A stretch of 64,000 bases of DNA, taken from NCBI GenBank assembly GCA_963705525.1, contig CAVPJW010000004.1:62001-126000 (forward strand), given 5' to 3'. Position 1 is the first letter of the stretch, and each line of letters opens with the position of its first letter. The translations under genes and the position numbers were made by a program. Of this stretch, positions 53,938 through 63,182 are shown piece by piece. Origin of the DNA: CAVPJW01 sp963705525. GTDB taxonomy: Bacteria; Acidobacteriota; Vicinamibacteria; Vicinamibacterales; CAVPJW01. The notes under the pieces are model-generated. The model had not been told where the DNA came from, searched no databases, and saw only the letters and a program-made list of their open reading frames with translations.

Positions 53938-54561
53938 ATGCTCGAGAGCCGAGACCTTCGGACGTTCGCAGCGTTCCTCATGCCTCGCGGAAGTCTCGCA
54001 CTCGATCGCGTGGTGACCGCGCTCGCTCTCGCGGGCATGCTCCTGGCGCTCCGCGCCTCACCCACCGCCCAGGCGGACCTTCAAACCAAGGCGCTTCAAA
54101 CGTTTCAGGATCGCGTCAAGGGATACGTCGACCTGCGTACCCAACTCGAGCAGCAACTGCCGCAGCCCGCGATCGGCGACTCCGAGGCCGTCGAGGCTCA
54201 CCAGAAGGCCATCGTCCAGGCGATTCAGCAGGCGCGCGCAAAGGCGAAGCCGGGCGACCTCTTCAGCCCGTTCGTGGCGGACGCCTTGCGATCGATCATC
54301 AAGACGGAGTTCAGGAACCGTCCGCGTGAAGACTTTTACGATATGCTCGAGGACATTCCGAAGGCGGTTCGAATCGACGTGAACCAGCCGTATCCGGCGG
54401 GTGCGCCGCACGCGACGATGCCGCCTCTCCTCATCGGCAAACTTCCGCCTCTCCCCCCCGAAGTCGCCTACGCGTTCATCGGACGCGCCCTGATTCTGCG
54501 GGACGTAGAGGCGGATCTCATCGTGGACCTTGCCCCTAACGCGCTGCCCCGGCGACCATGA
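53938..54561 (+). CDS. Exported hypothetical protein
   Basis: 207 aa from ATG 53938; ATG 53980 is another start. One hydrophobic segment (VVTALALAGMLLALRASPT) is probably a signal. The mature part is alpha-helical, with many charged residues and blocks such as VKGYVDLRTQLEQQLPQPAI, RPREDFYDMLEDIP and KLPPLPPEVAYAFIGRAL. No family is recognised. Its stop overlaps the start of the metallophosphoesterase gene (ATGA), so the two are co-translated. Confidence 0.78.
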   Translation: MLESRDLRTFAAFLMPRGSLALDRVVTALALAGMLLALRASPTAQADLQTKALQTFQDRVKGYVDLRTQLEQQLPQPAIGDSEAVEAHQKAIVQAIQQARAKAKPGDLFSPFVADALRSIIKTEFRNRPREDFYDMLEDIPKAVRIDVNQPYPAGAPHATMPPLLIGKLPPLPPEVAYAFIGRALILRDVEADLIVDLAPNALPRRP

Positions 54562-55452
54562 ACCGCACCCTGGCCCACCGCTCCCATCGCCTGGCGGCGT
54601 TCGCGGCACTCATCGCCGTCGCCGCGACGGTCGCCGCTCAGGAGCTTCGTCTTCCGCTCAAGGCCGATTCGGTTCGGTTCGCGGTGATCGGCGACAGCGG
54701 CACGGGCGAAACCCCGCAGTACCGAAGTCGGCTCGTGGATGGCGAAGTACTGGAGTGTCTTCCCCTTCCAGTTCGTCATCATGATGGGCGACAACATGTA
54801 TGGCGGCCAGAAGCCGAAGGACTTCGAGAAGAAGTTCGAGCTGCCCTATAAGCCGCTCCTCGACGGCGGCGTCCAGTTCTATGCAACGCTCGGGAACCAC
54901 GACGAGCCCGACAAGGCCATGTTCTACAAGCCGTTCAACATGGGCGGACGTCGCTACTACACGTTCGTCAAGGGTCCCATCGAGTTCTTCGTGCTGGACA
55001 GCGACTACATGGATCCGCCGCAGGTCAAATGGGTCGAGGAACAGCTGCAGCGGTCGAGCGCGGAATGGAAGATCGCCTATTTCCATCATCCGCTGTACTC
55101 GTCTGGCGCACGGCACGGTTCCCAGATGGACCTTCGCGGGCTGCTCGAGCCGCTCTTCGTGAAGTACGGCGTCAACGTGGTCTTTTCGGGTCACGATCAC
55201 TTCTACGAGCGCATCAAGCCGCAGAAGGGCATCTACTACTTCGTCTCTGGCGGCGCCGGAAAACTTCGCGAAAAGAACATCAGGAAGACCGACATGACCG
55301 CGGTCGGCTTCGACACCGACCTGCACTTCATGATCGTCGAGGTGGCGGGCGCCGAGCTCCATTTCCAGACGATCTCGCGCACCGGTCAGACCGTAGACGC
55401 CGGCGTGCTCTCGAAGACCCCGCCAACGACCGTTTCGCAAGCCGGCGGGTAG
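54558..55452 (+). pseudogene. Secreted metallophosphoesterase, one frameshift
   Basis: ATG 54558 starts a signal peptide (cut near VAAQ) and RFAVIGDSGTGETPQY, which provides the first metal Asp. Near 54724 the frame shifts. The other frame goes EVGSWMAKYW, MMGDNMYGG, LGNHDEPDK, FHHPLYSSG and FSGHDHFYERI, which complete the calcineurin-like metal site. It ends at 55452. Total is about 300 residues and all motifs are intact, so a one-base error or recent loss are both possible. Such enzymes, related to purple acid phosphatases, release phosphate from esters outside the cell. Confidence 0.86.
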
Positions 55453-55459
55453 TCGCGCG

Positions 55460-56716
55460 ATGACTCGATCCTGGCGGCCAGGTCGTCCGATCTTCCGGCG
55501 CCTTTCCGCGCTCAGTTTTTTCCTGCTCATCGGGCCGGCCGGCAACCTGCTCGCCCAATCTCAGCGCGTGTCACTGCGGGCGGGAGTGCTGCTCGACGGG
55601 CGAGGTGGAATCCAGAAGGACGTCCGTATCGAGATCGAAGGCGACCGCATCGTCCGCATCACACCTGGTCCAGGCGTGGCGGCGTACGATCTCGGCCGGC
55701 TCACCGTCCTTCCGGGACTCATCGACACGCACGTCCACATCGGCTATCACTTCGGGAAAGACGGACGGGCGGACACGAGCGGTGAATCACCCGCCGAGGC
55801 GGCTCTTGCCGGCGTGGAGAACTCCTGGCGCACACTGACGGCCGGCGTGACGACCGTGCAGAGCGTCGGCGCCGAGACCGACGCCGAACTCAAAACGCTG
55901 ATCGAGCGGGGTGTGGTGCCCGGACCTCGCATCCTGACCTCCCTCGGGTCGCTCAGCGAAGAGACCGGTTCGCCGGATGCGATTCGGCGCTACGTGCGCG
56001 GGCGCAAGAGCGCAGGCGGCGACCTCATCAAGATCTTCGCATCGAAGAGCATTCGGGAAGGTGGCGCGCAGACCATGAGCGACGCGCAGCTCGACGCCGC
56101 GTGCGGCGAAGCCCGAGCGTTGGGCCTGCGCACGCTCGTGCATGCGCACAGCGCGTCGGCCGTCATCGCTGCGGCCCGGGCCGGCTGCACACAGGTCGAG
56201 CACGGCGCGTTCGTGTCGGACGAGGCGCTTGCCCTCATGGCCGAGCGCGGTACCTACTTCGATCCGAACATCGGGCTCGTCCTGCAGAACTACCTGTCGA
56301 ACAAGGCGCGATTCCTGGGCTTCGGGAACTATACCGAGGAAGGCTTCACCTACATGGAACGGGCCGTGACCTCCAACATCGCCATGTTCAAGCGGGCGCT
56401 GGCAGCGCGCGGCCTGAAGCTGGTCATGGGCACGGACGCCGTCGCGGGTGCGCACGGGCACAATGCCGACGAGATCATCGTGCGCGTTCGTGACGGAGGC
56501 CAGGCTCCACTGGATGCGCTCGGCGACGCTTCGTCGCGCGCGGCGGAGTCTCTGGGCATGGGCGATCGGCTGGGTGCGATCGCGCCCGGCCTGACGGCCG
56601 ACATCATCGCCGTGGACGGTGACGTGCTCAAGGACATCACGGCCCTGCGGCGCGTCGTCTTTGTGATGAAGGGAGGCCGGGTGGTGCAAAACCTGGCCGG
56701 CCCGGAAGCCCGGTAG
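55460..56716 (+). CDS. Secreted amidohydrolase (imidazolonepropionase-like)
   Basis: 418 aa, starting 7 nt after the phosphoesterase. A signal peptide (LSFFLLIGPAGNLLAQ) leads to the composite beta and TIM-barrel domains: VLPGLIDTHVHIGYHF (HxH metal pair), LVHAHSASAVIAAA and QVEHGAF (metal His), and VMGTDAVAGAHGHN (Asp). ADIIAVDGD at the end closes the composite domain. It probably hydrolyses a cyclic amide or a dipeptide. The substrate is not deducible. Confidence 0.92.
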   Translation: MTRSWRPGRPIFRRLSALSFFLLIGPAGNLLAQSQRVSLRAGVLLDGRGGIQKDVRIEIEGDRIVRITPGPGVAAYDLGRLTVLPGLIDTHVHIGYHFGKDGRADTSGESPAEAALAGVENSWRTLTAGVTTVQSVGAETDAELKTLIERGVVPGPRILTSLGSLSEETGSPDAIRRYVRGRKSAGGDLIKIFASKSIREGGAQTMSDAQLDAACGEARALGLRTLVHAHSASAVIAAARAGCTQVEHGAFVSDEALALMAERGTYFDPNIGLVLQNYLSNKARFLGFGNYTEEGFTYMERAVTSNIAMFKRALAARGLKLVMGTDAVAGAHGHNADEIIVRVRDGGQAPLDALGDASSRAAESLGMGDRLGAIAPGLTADIIAVDGDVLKDITALRRVVFVMKGGRVVQNLAGPEAR

Positions 56717-56734
56717 CCCGCCTGGTGGCCCAGC

Positions 56735-58192
56735 CTAGCGCACGTATCCCAGGCTCTTCAGTCGCTCCAGCGTTTCCTTGTCGGGCGTCTCGACGGCGCC
56801 CGTCAGCGCGCGATCGCTGGCGATCGACCGCTCTTCCTGCAGCGCCGCAAGGAGTCGCGACTCCAACGGATGATCAGGAAGCCGGGCGTGCTCGCCCGGA
56901 TCCCGCCTCAAATCATAGAAGCCCGTGAAGCCGCTCTCTGGCGCGCCGCGCATCCAGGGGAACGATTCGAAGAATTGCATCTCTGTCGAGCCCTTCGGCG
57001 GAGCGATCACGAGAAGCTTGAACGGGCCCTGCTCGAGCGCAAGCTGCGGCGGGCCATACATCGTCGCTTCACTGAATCCCGCGAGATCCCAGTCGAGATC
57101 CGGATTCGCAATCGCCGGGCCAAGATCGCGCCCCATCAGCGACGAAGGGATGTTCAGTCCCACAAAGCCGAGGACTGTAGGATAAACGTCAATCAGGCGC
57201 ACCAGCTGCCGGACGCGAACCGGCCGTTTCGACGCGCGCGGATTGCGGATGATGAGCGGGACGTGCGAGACCTCGTTGTACAGCGAGTGGCCGTGCTCGT
57301 AGCCGCCCCGGTCAAAGAGCTCCTCGCCGTGGTCCGCCGTAATGATGACGATCGTGTTATCGAGGAGTTTGCGGTCCCGCAGCGCGTCCATCAGGCGGCC
57401 GATCTGTTCGTCCGCGTAGTTGACGCCGGCATCGTACAGCGCGATGACGTGCTGCTTGTCCTCGTCGGTCAGCGTCGGCAGGAGCTTCAGAATCTGTTTC
57501 CGCGTCCCGACGCGATTCGGATCGAGCTGGCCGTGGTAGGGCACGTCAAACTTCGCGCGGTTCGCCTCGGGGGATTCGTAGGGAAGGTGCACGTCCATCA
57601 GATGGACGTAGGCGAAGAACTGCGTCGCTTCGTGCCGATCGAGCCAGCGGAAGAGCGCGTTCATCAGAGTCTCGCCGTTGGCGCCGTAGCGTTCGTAGTA
57701 CTCCCTGAACCCCTGCGCGAGGTTTTTCGCGCCAGAGATGAAGGGATTGGTTTGCAGGCCAACGGTCCGATATCCCGCCTCCTGGAGCGATTCGGCCAGC
57801 GTCGTCGCTTCGGCCGGAAGCGTCTGGTTTGACTTGACGGCGCCGTGGACGTGGGGGTAGAGGGACGTGAACAGGCTGGCCATCGCGGGGCGCGTCCAGC
57901 CGCCCTGCGTCACGACGCGCTCGAAGACAATCGCATCCGATGCCAATCTGTCGAGATTGGGCGAAGTGGGCCGCGCGTAGCCGTACGTGCCGAGATGATC
58001 GGCCCGGAGCGTGTCGATGACCACGAGGAGCACGCTGGGATCGCCAGGCTCGATCCTCCGGGTGCCCCGAGAGCATCCGGGGACGAGAACGGCCACAAGA
58101 CCAAGCAGTGCCGCGCTGAACCTGAGGCAGCTCATCCGGCGACGCGCGTGACGGTGGTGGCCTCGCAGGCGGGAGGTCGACGTGCGCTTCAT
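56735..58192 (-). CDS. Sulfatase-fold lipoprotein
   Basis: 485 aa. A lipoprotein signal (GLVAVLVPGC, Cys lipidated) precedes the alkaline phosphatase/sulfatase fold: LLVVIDTLRADHLGTYGYAR (metal Asp pair), VIITADHGEELFDRGGYEHG (Asp-His), and a C-terminal RLKSLGYVR. At the nucleophile position the sequence is GWTRPAMASLFTSLYPH. The usual sulfatase Cys or Ser of CxPxR is Thr, and the Arg is Met. Without Cys/Ser no formylglycine can form, so it is not a classical sulfatase. A Thr nucleophile is used by phosphoethanolamine or phosphoglycerol transferases of this fold. Real activity unknown. Confidence 0.88.
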   Translation of the reverse strand: MKRTSTSRLRGHHRHARRRMSCLRFSAALLGLVAVLVPGCSRGTRRIEPGDPSVLLVVIDTLRADHLGTYGYARPTSPNLDRLASDAIVFERVVTQGGWTRPAMASLFTSLYPHVHGAVKSNQTLPAEATTLAESLQEAGYRTVGLQTNPFISGAKNLAQGFREYYERYGANGETLMNALFRWLDRHEATQFFAYVHLMDVHLPYESPEANRAKFDVPYHGQLDPNRVGTRKQILKLLPTLTDEDKQHVIALYDAGVNYADEQIGRLMDALRDRKLLDNTIVIITADHGEELFDRGGYEHGHSLYNEVSHVPLIIRNPRASKRPVRVRQLVRLIDVYPTVLGFVGLNIPSSLMGRDLGPAIANPDLDWDLAGFSEATMYGPPQLALEQGPFKLLVIAPPKGSTEMQFFESFPWMRGAPESGFTGFYDLRRDPGEHARLPDHPLESRLLAALQEERSIASDRALTGAVETPDKETLERLKSLGYVR

Positions 58193-58268
58193 GCGCGAAG
58201 CATCATTCCTGGCGGTCTCTGGATGCGCGTTCCGTCGTGTGCACGGGAACGCGCGCTCGGCTGGGCAA

Positions 58269-61200
58269 TCAATAGAAATCGTGTGAGTCTACCGCGATTG
58301 GCGGCAGGCCGTCGAGCCTCTGCACCCGCTCGGCTCGGACCGACGTCGCGCCTTCTTCGCTCTGCAGCATCCCTTCCACGAGCAGAAACGGCTGCTCGAT
58401 GATCGTCAGCCGCTCGCGCGCGTAGAGGTCCGGGCGGACGATGATGTTGGCAATCCCGGTTTCATCTTCGAGTGTTAGAAAGACGAAGCCCTTGGCGGTG
58501 CCTGGCCGCTGGCGCGTAATCACCGTCCCTGCCACCCGCACACGCCGGCCACGCTGCGCGCGCGGCAGGTCGGCCGCGCGCAGCACGCCGCGGAGTGCCA
58601 GATCGGATCGTCGGAGCGCCATGGGATGCGGGCCGATCGTGAGACCTGTGCCGGCATAGTCGGCCTGGATGCGCTCGGTGAGGGACATAGGGGTGAGAGG
58701 ACTCTCTGAAGTTCTCAGTTCTTTGTGCTTAGTGCTTAGTGCCAGTTCCTGGTTCTTAGTGCTTAGTTCGTGCCGAGTGCTCAGTTCGTTCTTAGTGCCT
58801 GGCTCCGGCTGTGTCTCGTCGAAGAGCTCGCCCGCCGGACGGACCGCTCTCTCCACCTGCCAGAGCGCATCTCGGCGATGAGCGCCGAAGGCCTGAAGCG
58901 CGCCGATCTCGGCCAGGGTCTGCAGTTCTTCCCGCCGCAGGCGGGTGCGGGCCACAAGATCGTCCGCCGACGAGAACCGCCGGCGCATCACCACGTCACG
59001 CCAGTCGTGCGCGCAATTGTTGCAGAAGCAGGTACACGCGACGGGACCGGCTCGTTCGACCGGATGCGCGGCGTCTCGATAACTGACTTCGAGCATCGAA
59101 CGATCATCGCAGCCGCACTTCGGACACCGTTCCGGACCAGGGAGCGCACCGCTGGCCGGAAGTGCCGTGGCAATGGCGCGGCCGCACTCTTCGCGAAGTC
59201 CGTTGACGTACCGGAGCCCAAGGCGGACCGTGCCATCCGGCTCGATCGTACATAGCCAGTCGGAGCGCTCCACGTCGATCGACGCGAACCGCACGCCCCG
59301 TCGTTGGGCATCCTTGACGAGCGTCGCGGGATGATAAAACCCCATCGGCTGGTTGTTGAGCAGGGCCGCATAGAACGCGGCCGGATAATGCGCCTTCAGA
59401 TACGCACTGGCGTACGCCAGCAGCGCAAAGCTGGCGGCGTGCGACTCGGGGAACCCATACAAGGCGAACGAGGTAATCGACCGGACGATCTGCTCCGCCG
59501 CCTCGTCCGTGATTCCTTTCCGGGCCATTCCTTCTCGAAGCTGCACCTCGATCTGCTTCATCCGTTTTTCCGACCGTTTGAAGCCAAAGGCTCGACGCAA
59601 CTCTTCCGCCTGCCCGCCGGTAAATCCCGCCACGACCATCGCAATCCGGAGCAGCTGCTCCTGAAAAAGCGGCACGCCCAGCGTGCGCGCGAGGATGGGT
59701 TCGAGACAAGGATGCGGATACGTGACCACCTCGCGGCCGGCGCGCCGATTGAGATAGGGATGCACCATCTGACCGACGATGGGCCCCGGGCGGATGATCG
59801 CCACTTCGACGACGAGATCGTAGAAGCGCTCGGGGCGCATGCGCGGCAGCGTCGCCATCTGGGCCCGCGATTCGACCTGAAAGACCCCGATGGTATCGGC
59901 CGCCTGCAGCATCCGATAGACGTCGGGATCGTCAGGAGGGAGATGCGCCAGATCCAGCGGCTGGCCCGGCAGAATTCCGTCGCCGCCGGATCCCTGACTC
60001 GAAAGAACCGGTGCGCTCCTCAGGCGTGTGCCGTTGATCAGCTCCAGCGCGTCCTGGAGCACCGCCATCATGCCGAGCCCGAGCAGATCGACCTTGACGA
60101 TGCCCATGTCGGCGCAATCGTCCTTGTCCCACTGAATGACCACGCGACCCGGCATGCTGGCGTTTTCGAGCGGGACAACGCTGTCGAGCTGTCCCTGGCT
60201 GATCACCATGCCGCCCGAATGCTGCCCGAGGTGCCTCGGCAGGTCCTGCATGCGCTGCCACAGATCGGCAAACAGCCGAATCGTCGGATCCTTCGGCGAC
60301 AGGCCGACCTCGTCCAGATGGCGCGTGAGCGTGTCGCCAGGATCCACGAATTCGAAATGATTCATGACCTTGGCGAGTCGATCGATCTCGGTCGTGTCGA
60401 GCCCGAGCACCTTCCCCACTTCGCGCGCGGCGCTCCGGCCCCGGTAGGTAATGACGTTCGCCGTCATCGCCGCACCCAGACGGCCATACTTTTCGTACAC
60501 GTGCTGAATGACACGCTCCCGTCGATCTCCGCTGGGCAGATCGAGATCGATATCGGGCCACTCGCCGCGTTCTTCCGACAGGAACCTCTCGAAGAGGAGA
60601 TCCATGCCGACGGGATCGACGGCCGTAATCCCCAGGCTGTAACACACGGCGCTGTTCGCGGCCGACCCTCGCCCCTGCACGAGGATGTCCTGCTGACGGC
60701 AGAAATTGACGATGTCCCAGACGATCAGGAAATAGCCGGCGAGATCGAGCTTGTCGATCAGATCCAGCTCGCGGGCGATCTGCCGGCGCGCGCGATCGTG
60801 ATAGGGACGATATCGTTCGCGTGCGCCGACTTCGGCGATCTTGCGGAGAAAGGACATCTTCGTCTCGCCGGGCGGCACGGGATAATCCGGAAACCGGTAG
60901 CCGAGATCGGCCATGCTGTAGGAAAGCCGATCGGCCAGCTCGCGCGTCGCCTGCACGGCGCGTGGCAGGTCGTCGAAGAGCGCGGCCATCGCCTCCGGAG
61001 ACTTCAGATATCGTTCGGCATTCGGCGCCAGCCGGCGCCCGGCGGCATCGAGCGTGGTCTTGTGGTGGATGCAGGTCAGCACGTCGAAGAGCGGACGCTC
61101 GTCCGGGCTGGCGAAACGCACACCATTGGTCGCCAGGATCGGCACCCGGAAGGCCTCCGCCAGATCGATGAGCGTCTGGTTGTCTTCCTCCTGATCTCGC

Positions 61201-61721
61201 AGCATGTGACGCGCGAGCTCGACATACACGCCACTCCGCCCGAACGTCCCGACGAGCCGATCGAGCAGACCTCCAACCCCGTAACGCCCGGCTGAGAGCA
61301 GTTCGCGCCCGGCCAGTGCGACAAGGCCGCGCGTCGAGCCATCGATGTCTTCGAGCCGCAAGACTCCCGCGCCTTTGGGGGCCTCGATTTTCATGCGCGT
61401 GATCAGGCGACAGAGATTGCGGTAGCCTTCCTGCGATTCGACGAGGAGGGGGAGAAGCCAAGTGGGCGTGGGAGTTCTTAGTTCTTGGTGCTTAGTTCTT
61501 AGTGCGGGCGCCGCGATCGAGAGCTCGGCGCCGATGATCGGCTTGATCCCGGCATGTGTGGCGGCGCGATGAAATCGTGGCGCGCCGTATACGCCGTCCC
61601 GATCGAGCAACGCCAGCGCCGGATAGCCCAGATTGGCGGCGTGATCGACCAGCGACTCAGGAAGCGATGCGCCCTGGAGGAAACTAAAGGCCGACGCGGT
61701 GTGGAGTTCGAGGTAGGGCAC
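58269..61721 (-). CDS. dnaE2: Error-prone DNA polymerase DnaE2
   Basis: 1150 aa from a GTG, longer than the usual 1030-1080. PHP domain at the N-terminus (YLELHTASAFSFLQGAS), palm with PDIDLDLPSGDRRERVIQHV and QGRGSAANSAVCYSLGITAV, fingers, then HhH and a C-terminal OB fold (VRVAGTVITRQRPGTAKGFV). Three insertions look unusual: residues 73-83 and 975-1004, made of degenerate heptamer repeats translated as LSTKNQE-like units, and residues about 855-905 with seven Cys (C866, 869, 871, 896, 898, 900, 903). It works with ImuA and ImuB in SOS translesion synthesis. It probably lacks a Shine-Dalgarno because the spacer is made of repeats. Confidence 0.95.
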   Translation of the reverse strand: MPYLELHTASAFSFLQGASLPESLVDHAANLGYPALALLDRDGVYGAPRFHRAATHAGIKPIIGAELSIAAPALRTKHQELRTPTPTWLLPLLVESQEGYRNLCRLITRMKIEAPKGAGVLRLEDIDGSTRGLVALAGRELLSAGRYGVGGLLDRLVGTFGRSGVYVELARHMLRDQEEDNQTLIDLAEAFRVPILATNGVRFASPDERPLFDVLTCIHHKTTLDAAGRRLAPNAERYLKSPEAMAALFDDLPRAVQATRELADRLSYSMADLGYRFPDYPVPPGETKMSFLRKIAEVGARERYRPYHDRARRQIARELDLIDKLDLAGYFLIVWDIVNFCRQQDILVQGRGSAANSAVCYSLGITAVDPVGMDLLFERFLSEERGEWPDIDLDLPSGDRRERVIQHVYEKYGRLGAAMTANVITYRGRSAAREVGKVLGLDTTEIDRLAKVMNHFEFVDPGDTLTRHLDEVGLSPKDPTIRLFADLWQRMQDLPRHLGQHSGGMVISQGQLDSVVPLENASMPGRVVIQWDKDDCADMGIVKVDLLGLGMMAVLQDALELINGTRLRSAPVLSSQGSGGDGILPGQPLDLAHLPPDDPDVYRMLQAADTIGVFQVESRAQMATLPRMRPERFYDLVVEVAIIRPGPIVGQMVHPYLNRRAGREVVTYPHPCLEPILARTLGVPLFQEQLLRIAMVVAGFTGGQAEELRRAFGFKRSEKRMKQIEVQLREGMARKGITDEAAEQIVRSITSFALYGFPESHAASFALLAYASAYLKAHYPAAFYAALLNNQPMGFYHPATLVKDAQRRGVRFASIDVERSDWLCTIEPDGTVRLGLRYVNGLREECGRAIATALPASGALPGPERCPKCGCDDRSMLEVSYRDAAHPVERAGPVACTCFCNNCAHDWRDVVMRRRFSSADDLVARTRLRREELQTLAEIGALQAFGAHRRDALWQVERAVRPAGELFDETQPEPGTKNELSTRHELSTKNQELALSTKHKELRTSESPLTPMSLTERIQADYAGTGLTIGPHPMALRRSDLALRGVLRAADLPRAQRGRRVRVAGTVITRQRPGTAKGFVFLTLEDETGIANIIVRPDLYARERLTIIEQPFLLVEGMLQSEEGATSVRAERVQRLDGLPPIAVDSHDFY
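58710..58799 (+). repeat. Degenerate heptamer tract inside dnaE2 (near the C-terminus)
   Basis: Units of the form AGTTCTT or AGTGCTT follow one another (about 12, some with one base changed or a few bases inserted). On the coding strand they encode NELSTRHELSTKNQELALST in dnaE2 residues 975-1004. Three heptamers equal seven codons, so the frame is kept. Confidence 0.85.
61473..61505 (+). repeat. Heptamer tract inside dnaE2 (near the N-terminus)
   Basis: AGTTCTT, AGTTCTT, GGTGCTT, AGTTCTT and a partial AGTGC. On the coding strand they give ALRTKHQELRT at residues 73-83 of the PHP domain, between two conserved blocks (IIGAELS and WLLPLLVESQ). Confidence 0.85.
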
Positions 61722-61725
61722 GAGG

Positions 61726-61812
61726 AGTTCTTGGTTCTGGGTTCTTAGTTCTTTGTTCTACTAAGCACGAAGCACCAAGAACTAAGACTACTGGTTCTTA
61801 GTTCTTAGTGCC
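61726..61812 (+). repeat. Heptamer repeat tract filling the imuB-dnaE2 spacer
   Basis: AGTTCTT, GGTTCTG, GGTTCTT, AGTTCTT, TGTTCTA, then four units in inverse orientation (CTAAGCA, CGAAGCA, CCAAGAA, CTAAGAC), then GGTTCTT, AGTTCTT, AGTGCC. The inverted part can pair with its flanks and form a hairpin. It ends 4 nt before the imuB stop codon and begins 5 nt from the dnaE2 start. Confidence 0.85.
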
Positions 61813-61816
61813 CTCG

Positions 61817-63181
61817 TCAATCGATCGTGCCCTCGATGGCCCAGCGGTTCAGTTCGCGATCGCGGGACACGCGATAGACCCCGCCATCGCTGAGCTCCAC
61901 ATCCCATTCGTCGTGATCCCACGATCGCACCGGCGTCCGTGGCCGCCACCACGCTCCTGACGTGCGCCAGGGCCCGATCGCACAGGCCACCATCCCGCCG
62001 CTCATGCCACGGCGGTCGGTGGCGATCCGCACCGGCCGATCCTGGGACACGCTGACTCTGGCCGGGATGGGCAACCGGAACCGGCGGACGATCAGCGGGC
62101 GCGTCGAGCGGGCCGACTCGAGAAGCACACGCGCGGGCGGCATCCTGGTGTCAGGCTTCCGATCGACGGCGTCCAGGAAATTCACCATGTCGAAGGCCCC
62201 GGGTCGATGGGAATCCACGAGCCGGGGTGCGCCCACGCGCGACTCCCCCATCAATGCCGTGAGCCGTGCCAGGAGCGTTGCCAGGGCTTCTGCTGATGGA
62301 CGCGCCCGTGTGAGGAGCGACCATTGCCACACGCGGGCAGGCGTGGGATCGATGGCGATCTGGACGCGATCGATTCCGGCCGGCGGAGGATGCGACTCGA
62401 GATCGAGCAGCGCCAACGTGCGAAGGACGCGCGGATCCCGAAGGGGCGTAGGAAGCTCGAGACGCCGGACGTGCTCGGCGCGCGTGACCAGGCGCAGCGC
62501 GACGTGGAGCGTCGCCGCTCCGCGATCGCGTCGTTCGAGACGATCGCAGACCGCGTCGAACAGTCGTCCCAGCACGAACGACAATGGCTCGAGGCCTTCG
62601 ATGGGCCATTCCAGATCGAGAGCCGCTTCGAACCGTTCTTCGGGCACCGACGCGACGAGTGGTCGACCGTCTTCCCCTCGGGCCAGACGCTGCCAAACGA
62701 GCCCGGTTTGTCCCAGTCGCTCCGACAACCCGGACGCGGGCAATCGGGCGAGATCGCCGCACGCCTTGAGTCCCCAGCGCCGCAGGGTCGTCAGCGTGTC
62801 GTGCCCGACTTCCGGGGCATCGGGGCGCGTGCTGATCAGCACAAACACACGTTCGAGCACCTGTAGTGGAATACGCGCCAGCGCCGCGGCGTCCTCTCCA
62901 TCGGGCACGATCGTCACGCCTCGTCTGCCGTGCGCCAGCAGCATGGCCGTCGCACGACCACCGGCGATCGCCACGTCCAGATCGATCCCGCGTGCGATCG
63001 ACTCGCGTCGAATGGCCTCGCCGATCGCGGCAGGGGTTCCAAACATCCGCCGGAGGCCGCTCACGTCGAGCGTGACGACATCAGGCGCATGGACCTCGAT
63101 GCGCGGCGAAAAATCGCGCGCGACGCCCGGCAGCGCCTCAGGTGCGACCGATGATGCCGGGGAACGGAGACAGGCGAACAT
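61817..63181 (-). CDS. imuB: ImuB, Y-family polymerase-like mutagenesis protein
   Basis: 454 aa from ATG 63181, 1 nt after the imuA stop (an ATG at 63199 overlapping imuA is possible). MFACLRSPAS and DVVTLDVSGLRRMFGTP are the short N-terminal version of the palm. RWGLKACGDLARLPASGLSE is the helix-hairpin-helix region. ImuB is catalytically inactive and tethers ImuA and DnaE2 to the beta clamp. A C-terminal clamp-binding motif is not obvious by eye. The first acidic residues of active Y-family enzymes are absent, as expected. Second gene of the cassette. Confidence 0.9.
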   Translation of the reverse strand: MFACLRSPASSVAPEALPGVARDFSPRIEVHAPDVVTLDVSGLRRMFGTPAAIGEAIRRESIARGIDLDVAIAGGRATAMLLAHGRRGVTIVPDGEDAAALARIPLQVLERVFVLISTRPDAPEVGHDTLTTLRRWGLKACGDLARLPASGLSERLGQTGLVWQRLARGEDGRPLVASVPEERFEAALDLEWPIEGLEPLSFVLGRLFDAVCDRLERRDRGAATLHVALRLVTRAEHVRRLELPTPLRDPRVLRTLALLDLESHPPPAGIDRVQIAIDPTPARVWQWSLLTRARPSAEALATLLARLTALMGESRVGAPRLVDSHRPGAFDMVNFLDAVDRKPDTRMPPARVLLESARSTRPLIVRRFRLPIPARVSVSQDRPVRIATDRRGMSGGMVACAIGPWRTSGAWWRPRTPVRSWDHDEWDVELSDGGVYRVSRDRELNRWAIEGTID

Positions 63182-63182
63182 C

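Noticed and set aside
59304..61295. 663-codon open frame on the plus strand inside dnaE2
   Set aside because: A GC-rich antisense shadow: no recognisable domain, and dnaE2 on the other strand has all family motifs.
61726..61812. Possible CRISPR array
   Set aside because: The units are 7 nt long with no spacers and degenerate sequence, in tandem and partly inverted; this is a short-repeat tract.
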